Origin: Opitutaceae bacterium
GTDB taxonomy: Bacteria; Verrucomicrobiota; Verrucomicrobiia; Opitutales; Opitutaceae
Direction: 5' to 3'
DNA length: 64,000 bases
Assembly: GCA_027482185.1 (NCBI GenBank)
Contig: JAIXWF010000015.1
Coordinates: 372,001-436,000 of the forward strand
The notes under the pieces were generated by a model that saw only the letters and a program-made list of their open reading frames with translations, was not told the origin of the DNA and made no database searches. This document shows, piece by piece, positions 29,465-38,587 of the stretch (positions are counted from its first letter, which is position 1; every line of letters starts with the position of its first letter). The position numbers and the translations under genes were made by a program.

Positions 29465-30366
29465 ACACCCCCGCCGTCCTCGTCGTCGACGACACGCCCG
29501 CCAGCCTCGGCGTCGTGTGCGACGCTCTCCGCCACGAAGGCGTCAAGGTGCTCCTCGCCGACAGCGGCAACGCCGCCCGCGACGTGCTCGCGCGCACGTT
29601 GCCCGACCTCGTGCTGCTCGATGTCGTGATGCCGGGCGAAGACGGTTTCGCGGTCTGCGCTTCGCTGCAGGCGGATCCGCGCTGGCAGTCGCTGCCGGTC
29701 ATTTTTCTCACCGCGATCGACGCCCCGGAGCAGAAGGTCCGCGCGTTTGCCGCCGGCGCCGTGGACTACGTCACGAAGCCCGTGCACGTGGCGGAACTCG
29801 TCGCGCGCGTACGCGTGCAGCTCGAGCTGCGCGCCGCCCGCCGCAAGCTCGAGGCCCAGAACGCCGAACTCGAGGCCGAGGTCGCGCTGCGCCTCGACGC
29901 CGAGGCCCAGCTCGCCCACTCGCTCGACCGCGCCGTCGTGGTCCTTGGCCGCCACGGCGAATTGCTTTTCGCGACCCGGCTCGCCCACGACCTCGTCGCC
30001 AAGTACCTGCCCGGGGGCGCCCCGGCCGCGCTCATCGCCGGCGGGACGTTCACTTTGGGCGACGCCGTCCTGCACGTACGCCGGTTCACGGAGCCGGGAC
30101 GCGACGATCTCGTGATGCTCGCGCTCGAAGAGGAGCACGCGCCGCCCGGCCCGTCCGCCCTGCTCGCGCTCGGCCTCACCATCCGCCAGGCCGAGGTCGC
30201 CTACTGGGTGGCCCAGGGCAAAACGAATCCCGAGATCGCCGTCATCCTCGCCGCCAGCCCGCGCACGATCGACAAACACATGGAGCGGATCTTCGAGCGC
30301 CTGCACGTCGAGAACCGCGCCTCGCTGATGCTGCGAGCCGGCGAATTGCTCCGTCCGTCCCGCTGA
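29461..30366 (+). CDS. response regulator with LuxR-type DNA-binding domain
   Basis: 301 residues; the GTG start overlaps the kinase stop as GTGA. Receiver domain at residues 5-120 (VVDDTPAS, phospho-Asp in LVLLDVVMPGEDG, TKPV lysine), a coiled segment, a short middle domain, and a C-terminal LuxR helix-turn-helix (LTIRQAEVAYWVAQGKTNPEI and SPRTIDKHMERIFERL). It is the cognate output of the kinase. Three secreted-protein genes immediately downstream each carry a TACG-N8-CGTA dyad centred where class II LuxR-type activators bind, so they are its likely targets. Confidence 0.93.
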
Positions 30367-30412
30367 GGCCGACCCCGGGACGGGACCGGGCCGCGCCCGC
30401 GTCGCACGTCCG

Positions 30413-30457
30413 TACGCGGACCCACGTAACGACACCGTCGTTTTTTCCGGATACGAT
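30413..30457 (+). promoter_or_regulatory. dyad-containing promoter 1 (TACG-N8-CGTA)
   Basis: TACG (30413) and CGTA (30425-30428) with the shared flank CCACGTAACGACA, then exactly 21 bases to a -10-like GATACGAT. The dyad centre falls about 42 bases before the inferred transcription start. The -10 element would overlap the ATG at 30456, so transcription from it would favour the downstream ATG at 30477 and a leaderless or short-leader mRNA. Confidence 0.55.
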
Positions 30458-33296
30458 GGAGCCCCGCTCCATCACTATGCTCCTCCCCCGGCTCCGCTCC
30501 CTCCGCTCCGTTCTCGCCTTGCCGCTGCGCGCGCTGCCGGCAATCGCCGCGGCCGGCCTCCTGCTCGGACTCGCCGGGCCCGCGTATCTCCGCGCCCAAT
30601 CCGCCACGGCCGCCGACATCGCGCCGGCCAGCCTTTCCGGAAAAACCATCACGCTGAACGCCGTCATCGCCGGCGCCCCCTTCCAAGGCACGGGCATCTT
30701 CACGATTTCGTTCAGCGGCACGACCTACACGATGCCGATCGCCCAGGGCAATCCCGCCCTCTACTCCGGCAGCTATACCGCCGTCACCCAGAGCGGCACC
30801 ACCTTGATCAGGCTCAGCGGCTATCTCGTCGGCGGCTCGCCCGTCCAACTCGTGCTCGTACCGCAGGCCGCCGCGCTCATTCCCGGCTCGTTCGAAATGT
30901 TTGCCGACGGCGTCCCGGCCGCCAAGACCGGCACCTTCACCGTCAGCGGCGGCGGCGGTGGCGGCGGCACCTCGGGCGCTCCCGCGATCACCAGCGCCAC
31001 CACCGCCACGGCCACCGTCGGCGTGCCCTTCACCTACGCGATCACGACGAGCCCGGCCGCCACGTCGTTCACGAACACCGGCGGCAACGCCCCGGTCGCC
31101 ATCAGCCCCGGCTCCGGCCTCGTCACCGGTACCTTCACGTCCGCCGGCACCTTCACGTTTTCCTTCACCGCCGTGAACGCCGCCGGCGCCAGTCCCGTCA
31201 CCACCGTCACGGTGACGGTCACCGCCGGCTCCACGGGCGGCGGCACCGGGGGCGTCGCCGCCTTCGCCGGCACCTACACCGGCAATGTCCTCCAGCGCAT
31301 CGGCGGCATCACCGCGATTCTCGGCGGCGCCAACTACAGCACCGTCGTCTCCGCGACCGGCGGGGTCGTCACCACCGTGACCAACGCCGGATCCTCCACC
31401 ACCCTCGTCGGCACCATCGCGAGCAACGGCACGATCGCCTACACGAGCGGCACCGCCCTGCCGATCTACCGCATCACCGCCGCCTCGATTCTGGTCGCCA
31501 GCTCCCGTCCCGTGTTCGGCAGCGCCTTCTTCGTCGCCGCGACGAGCAGCACCGGCGCCACGACGGAGTACTCGTTCCAAAGCAGCGGCACGTTCGTCGC
31601 CGGCACGGGCGACACCCCCGTCGCCACCGCCCCCGCCGCCCCCGTCAATCTCGTCGGCTACCGCAACAAGGTCGGCCAAGTCTTCCAGTTCACCGTCACC
31701 GGCGCCGCCCGCGGTGCCGTCTGGGGCACCGATGTCTACACCGACGACTCCACCGTCGCCGCCGCCGCCGTCCACGCAGGTGTGCTCGCCGCCGGGGAAA
31801 CGAGAACCGTCACCGTCACGATTCTCGGCGGCCAATCCTCCTACCCCGCCTCCACCCGCAACGGCGTCTCCGCCGCTGCGTGGGGCGTTTGGCCCGGCAG
31901 CTACTCCTTCGCCGGCGCCGGCACCGTGGTCTCCGCCGCCAATCCCGACGTCGCCGTCGCCCGCCCCGCCGCCGCCCCCGGCTTCACCGCCGGCACCGCC
32001 GCGCTCGCCGCCGGCGGCCGTCTCGTCTGCCCCGTCGTCGTCACCGGCGGCGGCACCTACACGTACCAATGGTACCTCAACGGCGTCCGGATCGCCGGCG
32101 CCACCGCCAACCCCTACATCGTCGAAACCCTCACCGCCGCCAACGCCGGCACCTACAGCGTCGATGTCGCCAACGCCCTCGGCACCACGCGCATCGTCGC
32201 CGGCACCGTCACCGTCGGCGCCGCCGGCTCGCCCGTCCTCACCCTCCAGCCGATCGCCAAAAACGTCGTCCCCGGCGGCACCTTCACCGTCGCCGCGGCC
32301 GCCACCGGCTCCGGCCTCACTTACCAATGGCTCCGCAACGGCGCCGCCCTCCCCGGCGAAACCGGCGCGATTCTCCTCCGCCAAAACGTCACCGCCGCCG
32401 ACGCCGGCAACTACAGCGTCCGCATCGCCAACGCCGCCGGCTCCGTCACCAGCAACGCCGCGACGATCACGCTCTCCGCCGACGCGTCCCGGCCTGCCAA
32501 CATTTCCGTCCGCACCAACGTCGCCACCGGCGCCACCGTCATCCCCGGCTTCGTCCTCCAGGGCACCGGCACCAAACGCGTGCTCATCCGCGCCGTCGGC
32601 CCCGGTCTCGCCGCCTTCGGCCTCACCGGCACCATGGCCGACCCGACCTTCGCCGTTTTCCAAGGCAGCACCAAGGTCGCGGAAAACAACGACTGGTCCG
32701 CCGCCAACATCGGCAACGCCTTCGCCGCCACCGGCGCCTTCGCCCTCCCCGCCGGCTCCCGCGACTCCGCCCTCGTCACCGATCTCGCCGCCGGCCGCGA
32801 CTACACCGTCCAGGTCACCAACGCCTCCGGCTCCGGCGGCATCGTCCTCATCGAGGTCTACGACGCCGACGTCCTCGCCGGCCGCAGCACCAGCAAACTC
32901 GTCAACGTCTCCGTCCGCGGCCAAACCGCCCCGGGCGACGACGTCCTCACCCTCGGCCTCGTCATCGGCGGCACCGGCCCGCGCACACTCCTCGTCCGCG
33001 GCATCGGCCCCAAGCTCGCCGCCTTCGGCGTCACCGGCACCGTCGCCGACCCGCGCCTCCAGATCTTCGACAGCCAGCAGCGCGCGATTCTCGCCAACGA
33101 CGACTGGGCCGGCGCCGATTTCGTCGGCGAACTCGTCCTCGCCACCAACTACGTCGGCGCCTTCGCCCTCGACAACGGCAGCCGCGACGCCGCCACGCTC
33201 AGTCTCCTCCAGCCCGGCGCCTACACCATCCAGGTCAGCGGCGCCACCGCCGCTCCGACCGGCGAAGCCCTCGTCGAAGTCTACGAAGTGCCGTGA
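30456..33296 (+). CDS. secreted multidomain protein: Ig-like, LCCL and paired C-terminal modules
   Basis: 946 residues (ATG 30477 possible). Signal peptide; beta-rich N-terminus; a putative-Ig (He_PIG) domain near 176-264 with GVPFTYAITTSP; an LCCL-like domain near 398-485 with GTDVYTDDSTVAAAAVHAG and SYPASTRNGV; two Ig-like repeats with YQWYLNG and YQWLRNG; then two copies of a roughly 125-residue module (from about 678 and 810) ending VEVYEVP. The modules recur at the C-termini of the next two genes and of the gene at 57683. Probably surface-located and carbohydrate- or polymer-binding; no catalytic residues are recognised. Confidence 0.85.
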   Translation: MEPRSITMLLPRLRSLRSVLALPLRALPAIAAAGLLLGLAGPAYLRAQSATAADIAPASLSGKTITLNAVIAGAPFQGTGIFTISFSGTTYTMPIAQGNPALYSGSYTAVTQSGTTLIRLSGYLVGGSPVQLVLVPQAAALIPGSFEMFADGVPAAKTGTFTVSGGGGGGGTSGAPAITSATTATATVGVPFTYAITTSPAATSFTNTGGNAPVAISPGSGLVTGTFTSAGTFTFSFTAVNAAGASPVTTVTVTVTAGSTGGGTGGVAAFAGTYTGNVLQRIGGITAILGGANYSTVVSATGGVVTTVTNAGSSTTLVGTIASNGTIAYTSGTALPIYRITAASILVASSRPVFGSAFFVAATSSTGATTEYSFQSSGTFVAGTGDTPVATAPAAPVNLVGYRNKVGQVFQFTVTGAARGAVWGTDVYTDDSTVAAAAVHAGVLAAGETRTVTVTILGGQSSYPASTRNGVSAAAWGVWPGSYSFAGAGTVVSAANPDVAVARPAAAPGFTAGTAALAAGGRLVCPVVVTGGGTYTYQWYLNGVRIAGATANPYIVETLTAANAGTYSVDVANALGTTRIVAGTVTVGAAGSPVLTLQPIAKNVVPGGTFTVAAAATGSGLTYQWLRNGAALPGETGAILLRQNVTAADAGNYSVRIANAAGSVTSNAATITLSADASRPANISVRTNVATGATVIPGFVLQGTGTKRVLIRAVGPGLAAFGLTGTMADPTFAVFQGSTKVAENNDWSAANIGNAFAATGAFALPAGSRDSALVTDLAAGRDYTVQVTNASGSGGIVLIEVYDADVLAGRSTSKLVNVSVRGQTAPGDDVLTLGLVIGGTGPRTLLVRGIGPKLAAFGVTGTVADPRLQIFDSQQRAILANDDWAGADFVGELVLATNYVGAFALDNGSRDAATLSLLQPGAYTIQVSGATAAPTGEALVEVYEVP

Positions 33297-33332
33297 GCGC
33301 GGGCGCGGCTGCGCCCGCGAATGCGCCCGCGC

Positions 33333-33367
33333 AGCTCTAATCTAAAAGCTTTAAGCCCTAAGCCCAA
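33333..33367. repeat. heptamer array (AAGCCCT-type)
   Basis: AGCTCTA, ATCTAAA, AGCTTTA, AGCCCTA, AGCCCAA. Similar arrays sit at the same place after the next two genes (35812, 38204) and before the repeats at 49243. Confidence 0.75.
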
Positions 33368-33371
33368 TCCC

Positions 33372-33399
33372 CGCCCGCCTCCCCCGAGGCGGGCGTTTT
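33372..33399 (+). terminator. intrinsic terminator of secreted-protein gene 1
   Basis: CGCCCGCCT/AGGCGGGCG stem and TTTTC. Nearly the same terminator follows the next two genes, so each is its own transcription unit. Confidence 0.85.
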
Positions 33400-33410
33400 C
33401 ATTTCCCCAA

Positions 33411-33596
33411 AACCACTCCCCCTCCGCCCCACACTTCCCGTTTCCCAATTTCCTCCTCCCAACTTCCTGTTCCTCCGCCTCCCTCCTTCCTGTCCATCCT
33501 GTCCCCTGCCTTCGTCTTCCCGTTTCCCCGTTTCCCCATTTCCCGATTTTCCGATTTTCCGATTTTCGCCTTCTACCCCGCCTTTCCGTCCCCACT
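33411..33596. repeat. pyrimidine-rich octamer/heptamer tract
   Basis: Almost purely C/T on the plus strand. A clear octamer array is TTTCCCCG, TTTCCCCA, TTTCCCGA, TTTTCCGA, TTTTCCGA, TTTTCGCC (about 33523-33570). A block reading GTCCATCCTGTCCCCTG recurs near 38440 and 49500. Confidence 0.7.
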
Positions 33597-33607
33597 CGCG
33601 CCGCGCT

Positions 33608-33651
33608 TACGCAAACCCACGTAACGACGAAATCCGTCCCGCCTTATAAGA
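33608..33651 (+). promoter_or_regulatory. dyad-containing promoter 2 (TACG-N8-CGTA)
   Basis: TACG (33608-33611), CGTA (33620-33623), flank CCCACGTAACGACG, then 21 bases to TATAAGAT, the best -10 of the three. The start codon is at 33662. Confidence 0.65.
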
Positions 33652-33661
33652 TCGCGGCGCC

Positions 33662-35785
33662 ATGCATCGCCCGCTTCGCCGCCTCCTCTTCCTCGTAGCC
33701 GCGCTCGCCGCCTCCTTCGCCGCCCGCGCCCAAACCCTGCCGACGTGGCGCGAGTCCACGCCCACCGCGCTCCTCTCCGGCGCCAGCCTCTACGGCCTCG
33801 CCTACGGCAACGGCACCTTCGTGCTCTCCGCCTCCTCCAACTCGCCCGTCACCGACTTTGTTCTCACGTCGCCCGACGGCGCCGCTTGGAACCGCGTCAA
33901 CCTTCCCGCCGGCACCTCCGGCATCCGCCAGGTCCGCTTCGTCAACGGCCGGTTCTGGACCGTCGGCGGCGACGGCTCCGGCCGTTCCACCGTGTACGCC
34001 TCCACCGACGGCTCCGCGTGGTCCGCCGTGCAGACCGTGACCGTCGGCGGCCTCGGCACCGGCGGCGGTCTCGTCGATCTCGCCTACGGCAACGGAACCT
34101 ACGTCGCCCCGCTCGATCTCGGCTGGCTCACTTCCTCCGACGGCGTCACTTGGACCGCCCGCTCCGCCCCCACCCCCACCGGCGCCACCCTCACGGCGGC
34201 CACCGGCGTCGCGTTCAACAACGGCGTCTTCATCGCCACCTTCGGCAGTGTCTCCACGACCACCTCCGTGTTCCGCAGCACCGACGGCCTCGCCTGGACG
34301 CCCGTGCCTTCGCTCACCTCCTTCGGCGGCTACACGCGCGTCTTCGTCTTCAACAACCAATTCGTCGTCTACGAACGCTCCAACACCAATCCCAGCCTCC
34401 AGGGCCAAGGCCTGGCCAGCACCGACGGCCTGACCTGGACCCGCACCGGCACCACCAACAACCCCTACGCCGGCTCCGGCATCACCGGCGTGGGCAACGG
34501 CTACCGCGTCGCCATCTCCGGCGTCCCCGCCCTCGGCAATTTCCGCGTCGCGACCACGACCAACAACGCCGCCTTCACCGATATCGGCATCACGCCCGTC
34601 AATCGCTCGATCGATCGCGGCTTCGCCGTCGGCCCTTCCACCATTGTCGGCCTCACCGCCGCCAGCCAGGTCGTCGTCGGCGATGCCCCCGCCGCCGCAC
34701 CCGTTGCGCCCACAATCTCCGCGCATCCCGCCGGCCAATCCGTCCCCGCCGGCGGCGGCGTCACCTTTTCCGTCACCGCCGCCGGCACCGGCCTGACCTA
34801 CCAGTGGCTTTTCAACAACAACGCCATCGCCGGCGCCACCTCCGCCTCGTACACCATCGCCGCGGTCACCGCCGCCAACGCCGGCGCCTACGCCGTCCGC
34901 ATCGCCAACTCCGCCGGTACCGTCACCAGCAACGCCGCCGCCCTCGCCGTCACCGCCGCGCTGCCCTCCACCGCCTACCTCGCCAACCTCTCGATCCGCT
35001 CCACCGCCGGCGCCGGCGCCGAAACCCTGATCGTCGGCTTCACCGTCGGCGGCGCCGCCGGCGGCACCAAGAACCTCCTCGTCCGCGGCATCGGTCCCGC
35101 CCTGACCGCCTTCGGCGTCGGCGGCGCCCTCGCCGATCCGCGCCTCGATCTCTTCACCGGCAGCACCGTCCTCGTCGGCAACGACAACTGGGACGCCGCC
35201 GCCACCCCGCCCGCGACCCAAGCCGCCGTCGGCGCCTTCGCCCTCCCTGCCGGTTCTCGCGACGCCGCTCTCGTCCGCAACAGCCTCGCCGCCGGCAGCT
35301 ACACGGTGCAGATCACCGGCACCGCCGGCGCCACCGGCGTCGCCCTCGCCGAACTTTACGATCTCGCCCCCGCCGGCACCGTCACCGCCGCCACGCCCCG
35401 CCTCGTCAACATCTCCGCCCGCACCCAGGTCGGCACCGGCGGCGACATCCTCATCGCCGGCTTCAACGTCGGCGGCACCGGCTCCCGCCGCCTGCTCATT
35501 CGCGCCGTCGGCCCGACGCTCGCCGCCTTCGGCGTCGGCGGCGCGCTGCTCGACCCGCGCCTCGACCTCTACTCCGGCCAGACCGTCATCGCCGCCAACG
35601 ACAACTGGGACGCCGCCGCCACGCCCGCCGCCACCCAGGCCGCCGTCGGCGCCTTCGCCCTCGCCGCGGGTTCCCGCGACGCCGTCGTCATCGCCAACCT
35701 CGCCCCCGGCGCCTACACCGCCCAGATCAGCGGCGTCGGCAACACCACCGGCATCGCCCTCGTCGAAGTCTACGAACTGCCCTGA
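33662..35785 (+). CDS. secreted propeller/Ig protein with paired C-terminal modules (paralogue A)
   Basis: 707 residues with a signal peptide (LLFLVAALAASFAARAQ). The first 330 residues form sialidase/BNR-like propeller strands with repeated GNGTFV, STDGSAWSAV and SSDGVTWT. An Ig-like domain follows (YQWLFNNNAIAGATS), then two C-terminal modules (from nt 34980 and 35399) with GPALTAFGVGGALADPRLDL and NDNWDAAATP, ending VEVYELP. Close paralogue of the next gene. Likely extracellular adhesion or substrate binding; no enzyme motif is seen. Own promoter dyad and terminator. Confidence 0.85.
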   Translation: MHRPLRRLLFLVAALAASFAARAQTLPTWRESTPTALLSGASLYGLAYGNGTFVLSASSNSPVTDFVLTSPDGAAWNRVNLPAGTSGIRQVRFVNGRFWTVGGDGSGRSTVYASTDGSAWSAVQTVTVGGLGTGGGLVDLAYGNGTYVAPLDLGWLTSSDGVTWTARSAPTPTGATLTAATGVAFNNGVFIATFGSVSTTTSVFRSTDGLAWTPVPSLTSFGGYTRVFVFNNQFVVYERSNTNPSLQGQGLASTDGLTWTRTGTTNNPYAGSGITGVGNGYRVAISGVPALGNFRVATTTNNAAFTDIGITPVNRSIDRGFAVGPSTIVGLTAASQVVVGDAPAAAPVAPTISAHPAGQSVPAGGGVTFSVTAAGTGLTYQWLFNNNAIAGATSASYTIAAVTAANAGAYAVRIANSAGTVTSNAAALAVTAALPSTAYLANLSIRSTAGAGAETLIVGFTVGGAAGGTKNLLVRGIGPALTAFGVGGALADPRLDLFTGSTVLVGNDNWDAAATPPATQAAVGAFALPAGSRDAALVRNSLAAGSYTVQITGTAGATGVALAELYDLAPAGTVTAATPRLVNISARTQVGTGGDILIAGFNVGGTGSRRLLIRAVGPTLAAFGVGGALLDPRLDLYSGQTVIAANDNWDAAATPAATQAAVGAFALAAGSRDAVVIANLAPGAYTAQISGVGNTTGIALVEVYELP

Positions 35786-35811
35786 GCGCGGGCACCGCGC
35801 GCCCCCGCAGC

Positions 35812-35842
35812 AGTAAGCCCAAAGCGTTAAGCCGAAAGCCCG
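35812..35842. repeat. heptamer array (AAGCCCA-type)
   Basis: AAGCCCA, AAGCGTT, AAGCCGA, AAGCCCG, exact period 7, between stop and terminator. Confidence 0.7.
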
Positions 35843-35853
35843 ACCTCTCCACC

Positions 35854-35882
35854 CGCCCGCCTCCGATCAAGGCGGGCGTTTT
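35854..35882 (+). terminator. intrinsic terminator of secreted-protein gene 2
   Basis: CGCCCGCCT / AAGGCGGGCG stem followed by TTTTC; same type as at 33372 and 38256. Confidence 0.85.
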
Positions 35883-35898
35883 CATTTCCGTCCGGCCT

Positions 35899-35940
35899 AT
35901 CCGTCCCATCCGTCATATTCGTCCCATCCGTCCCATCCCC
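35899..35940. repeat. nonamer array (ATCCGTCCC)
   Basis: ATCCGTCCC, ATCCGTCAT, ATTCGTCCC, ATCCGTCCC, period 9. Related arrays are at 38469, 41481 and, in frame, at 44812. Confidence 0.75.
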
Positions 35941-35953
35941 TCCCCGCACCCCA

Positions 35954-35998
35954 TACGCGAGTCCACGTAAAGACACCGCCGCACCGGGGTGTTACCCT
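35954..35998 (+). promoter_or_regulatory. dyad-containing promoter 3 (TACG-N8-CGTA)
   Basis: TACG (35954-35957), CGTA (35966-35969), flank TCCACGTAAAGACA, then 21 bases to a weaker -10-like GTTACCCT. The start codon is at 36011. Confidence 0.55.
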
Positions 35999-36010
35999 CA
36001 GCCTGTTCGC

Positions 36011-38182
36011 ATGAAACACCTTCGTCTCCTCCTTCTCGGCGGCCTGCTCGCCTCCGTCTCCCTCTCCGCCCAACCGCTCACGTGGACGCAGCGTACCACC
36101 GGCGTCGCCGCCGGCCTGCAGTACACCGCCGCCGCGTATGGGAATGGCAAATACGCCGTCGTCGCCTACGGCAACGGCGCCACTTCAGGCACGTTCCAGT
36201 CGCAGGTCGCCACCAGCGCCGACGGCGTCGCCTGGTCCGTCGTCAATCTCCCCACCGCCCCCGTCGTCCGCGGCCTCGTCTACGGCGGCGGCCTCTGGGT
36301 CGCCCCCGCCGAACGCAACGGATCCGATTCCGGCAATACCCAGAATATCCTCACCAGCCCCGACGGCACCACCTGGACCGCCCGCACCACCGGCGCCGGC
36401 ACCCTCTGGAAAGTCGCCCACACCGTCACCGCCTCCGGCGCCAATCTCTACGTCGCCGGCGGCCTCGCCTCCAATTCCCCCGCCGGTTCCAACCTCGCCC
36501 ACAGCGCCGACGCGATCACCTGGACGCGCACCAACGTCGGCGGCGCCGACGCCCGCATCAACCACCTCGCCGCCGGCGGCGGCGTCGTGCTCGCCGCCAC
36601 GCAAACCGGCGGCCAGGTCCATCGCTCTACCGACGGCGCCACGTGGTCCGTCGTCCCGATCCCGCAGACCATCTCCATCAACTTCGTCCTCGGCCTCGTC
36701 TACGCCGGCGGCGAATTCATCCTCGCCGTCCAGGCCGACGGCGGCGCCGCCCGTCTTTACACGAGCCCCGACGGCACCGTCTGGACGGCCCGCGGCCGCG
36801 CCAGCCCCGCCACCCCGGCCACCGTCACGCTCAGCGGCCTCGGCGCCAGCGGCGCCGCCTCCGCGGGCGCCCGCGTTATGGTCGCCGGCAACTCGACCAA
36901 CTTCACCACCTTCGAAAGCACGCCCTACGTCCACCACACCGTCGGCGATCTCAACACCTGGACCACCCAGCAATTCGGCGGCGGCGATTTCGCCAATCAC
37001 AATTTCGCCTACTTCGCCAACGGCCTCTGGCTCGTCGGCAACAACAAGACCCAACTCTTCACCGCTTCCGATACGCCCGGCGGTTCCTCCGGTGGCGGCG
37101 GCTCCGCGACTCCCGCCCCGACCATCTCCGCCCAGCCCGCCGGCCAATCCATCGGCCTCGGCGGCAGCGTCACCTTCTCCGTCACCGCCGCCGGCACCGG
37201 CCTGACCTACCAGTGGCTCTTCAACAACAACGCCATCGCCGGCGCCACCTCCGCCTCGTACACGATCGCCGCCGTCACCGCCGCCAACGCCGGCGCCTAC
37301 GCCGTCCGCATCGCCAACGCCGGCGGCACCGTCACCAGCAACGCCGCCGCCCTCACCGTCTCCGCGGCCGCCGCGCCGGTCGCGTTTCTCGGCAATCTCT
37401 CCGTCCGCGCCCGCGCCGGCAGCGGCAGCGAAACCCTCATCGTCGGCGTCACCATCGGCGGCGCACCCTCCGGTTCGAAATCCGTCCTCATCCGCGGCGT
37501 CGGCCCCACGCTCGCCGCCTTCGGCGTCACCGGCACCCTCGCCGATCCCGTCCTCACCGTGCTCCAAGGCACGACCACCGTCGCCGCCAACGACGACTGG
37601 GGCACCGAGACCGGCGTCGCCGCCACCAGCGCCGCCGTCGGCGCCTTCGCCCTCGCCGCCGGCTCCCGCGATGCCGCCATCAACGGCTCCGGCATCCCCG
37701 TCGGCGGCTACACCGTCCAGCTCACCGGCAAGGCCGGCGCCACCGGCAACGCCCTCGTCGAACTCTACGACACCGCCGCCCCCGCCGCGATCACCGCCGC
37801 CACCGCGCGTTTCACGAACCTCAGCGCCCGCACCTTCGGCGGCACCGGCGCCGACACGCTGATCGTCGGCTTCAATGTCTCCGGCACCGGCTCCCGCCGC
37901 CTCCTCGTCCGCGCCGTCGGCCCCGGCCTCGTGCCCTTCGGCGTCACCGGCACCATGGCCGACCCGAAACTCGAACTCTACTCCGGCCAGACCAAGGTCG
38001 GCGAAAACGACAACTGGGAAGCCGCCACCGCCGCCACCCAGCAAAGCGTCGGCGCCTTCGCCCTCCCCGCCAACTCCCGCGACGCCGTCCTTGTCTCCAC
38101 CCTCCAACCCGGCAGCTACACCGTCCAGGTCACCGGCGGCACCACCGGCGTCACCCTTGTCGAAGTCTACGAGTTGCCGTAA
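36011..38182 (+). CDS. secreted propeller/Ig protein with paired C-terminal modules (paralogue B)
   Basis: 723 residues; signal peptide MKHLRLLLLGGLLASVSLSA. Propeller-like N-terminal part with SADGVAWSVV, SPDGTTWTA and STDGATWSVV, a Gly/Ser linker, an Ig-like domain nearly identical in DNA to that of the previous gene, then two C-terminal modules (from nt 37385 and 37800) ending VEVYELP. Gene duplication with later homogenisation of the Ig segment is the likely history. Own promoter dyad and terminator. Function is inferred only as extracellular binding. Confidence 0.85.
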   Translation: MKHLRLLLLGGLLASVSLSAQPLTWTQRTTGVAAGLQYTAAAYGNGKYAVVAYGNGATSGTFQSQVATSADGVAWSVVNLPTAPVVRGLVYGGGLWVAPAERNGSDSGNTQNILTSPDGTTWTARTTGAGTLWKVAHTVTASGANLYVAGGLASNSPAGSNLAHSADAITWTRTNVGGADARINHLAAGGGVVLAATQTGGQVHRSTDGATWSVVPIPQTISINFVLGLVYAGGEFILAVQADGGAARLYTSPDGTVWTARGRASPATPATVTLSGLGASGAASAGARVMVAGNSTNFTTFESTPYVHHTVGDLNTWTTQQFGGGDFANHNFAYFANGLWLVGNNKTQLFTASDTPGGSSGGGGSATPAPTISAQPAGQSIGLGGSVTFSVTAAGTGLTYQWLFNNNAIAGATSASYTIAAVTAANAGAYAVRIANAGGTVTSNAAALTVSAAAAPVAFLGNLSVRARAGSGSETLIVGVTIGGAPSGSKSVLIRGVGPTLAAFGVTGTLADPVLTVLQGTTTVAANDDWGTETGVAATSAAVGAFALAAGSRDAAINGSGIPVGGYTVQLTGKAGATGNALVELYDTAAPAAITAATARFTNLSARTFGGTGADTLIVGFNVSGTGSRRLLVRAVGPGLVPFGVTGTMADPKLELYSGQTKVGENDNWEAATAATQQSVGAFALPANSRDAVLVSTLQPGSYTVQVTGGTTGVTLVEVYELP

Positions 38183-38203
38183 GCGCAGGCGCGGCGCCCG
38201 CGC

Positions 38204-38245
38204 AGCTCCAAGCTCCAAGCTCAAAGCCTTAAGCCGAAAGCCCGA
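38204..38245. repeat. heptamer array (AGCTCCA-type)
   Basis: AGCTCCA, AGCTCCA, AGCTCAA, AGCCTTA, AGCCGAA, AGCCCGA, exact period 7. Confidence 0.8.
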
Positions 38246-38255
38246 TCCTCTCCTC

Positions 38256-38290
38256 CGCCCGCTTCTCCCCGAAGCGGGCGTTTTCTTTTT
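38256..38290 (+). terminator. intrinsic terminator of secreted-protein gene 3
   Basis: CGCCCGCTTC / GAAGCGGGCG stem followed by TTTTCTTTTT. Confidence 0.88.
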
Positions 38291-38324
38291 CCCCGAAAAC
38301 CATCCCGCCACCGCACGCTCCACC

Positions 38325-38502
38325 CGTTCTCCAATTTCCCCATTTACCAATTCTCCAATCTTCCGCCTTTCGCCTTTCGCCTTTTCCGCCCCGCCCCGCC
38401 TTCGGCTTTTTCTTCCTGTTCCTCCGCTTCCCCGTCCTGTCCATCCTGTCCCCTGTCTTTCCCTCCGCCCCATTAGTCCCATCCGTCCCATCGCCCCCTT
38501 GC
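38325..38502. repeat. pyrimidine-rich heptamer and nonamer tract before dctP
   Basis: Heptamers such as AATTTCC, CCATTTA, TTTCGCC, TTTCGCC, then GTCCATCCTGTCCCCTG and nonamers AGTCCCATCCGTCCC. The rest of 38183-38587 shows no gene. Confidence 0.65.
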
Positions 38503-38587
38503 TCCCCCGCGGACACGCGTCCTTTTTTATTGCGCTCGCCTGCGCCCCGCGCGGACTCACAGCTTCCCCTCGCCTCCGCCACCCCGC

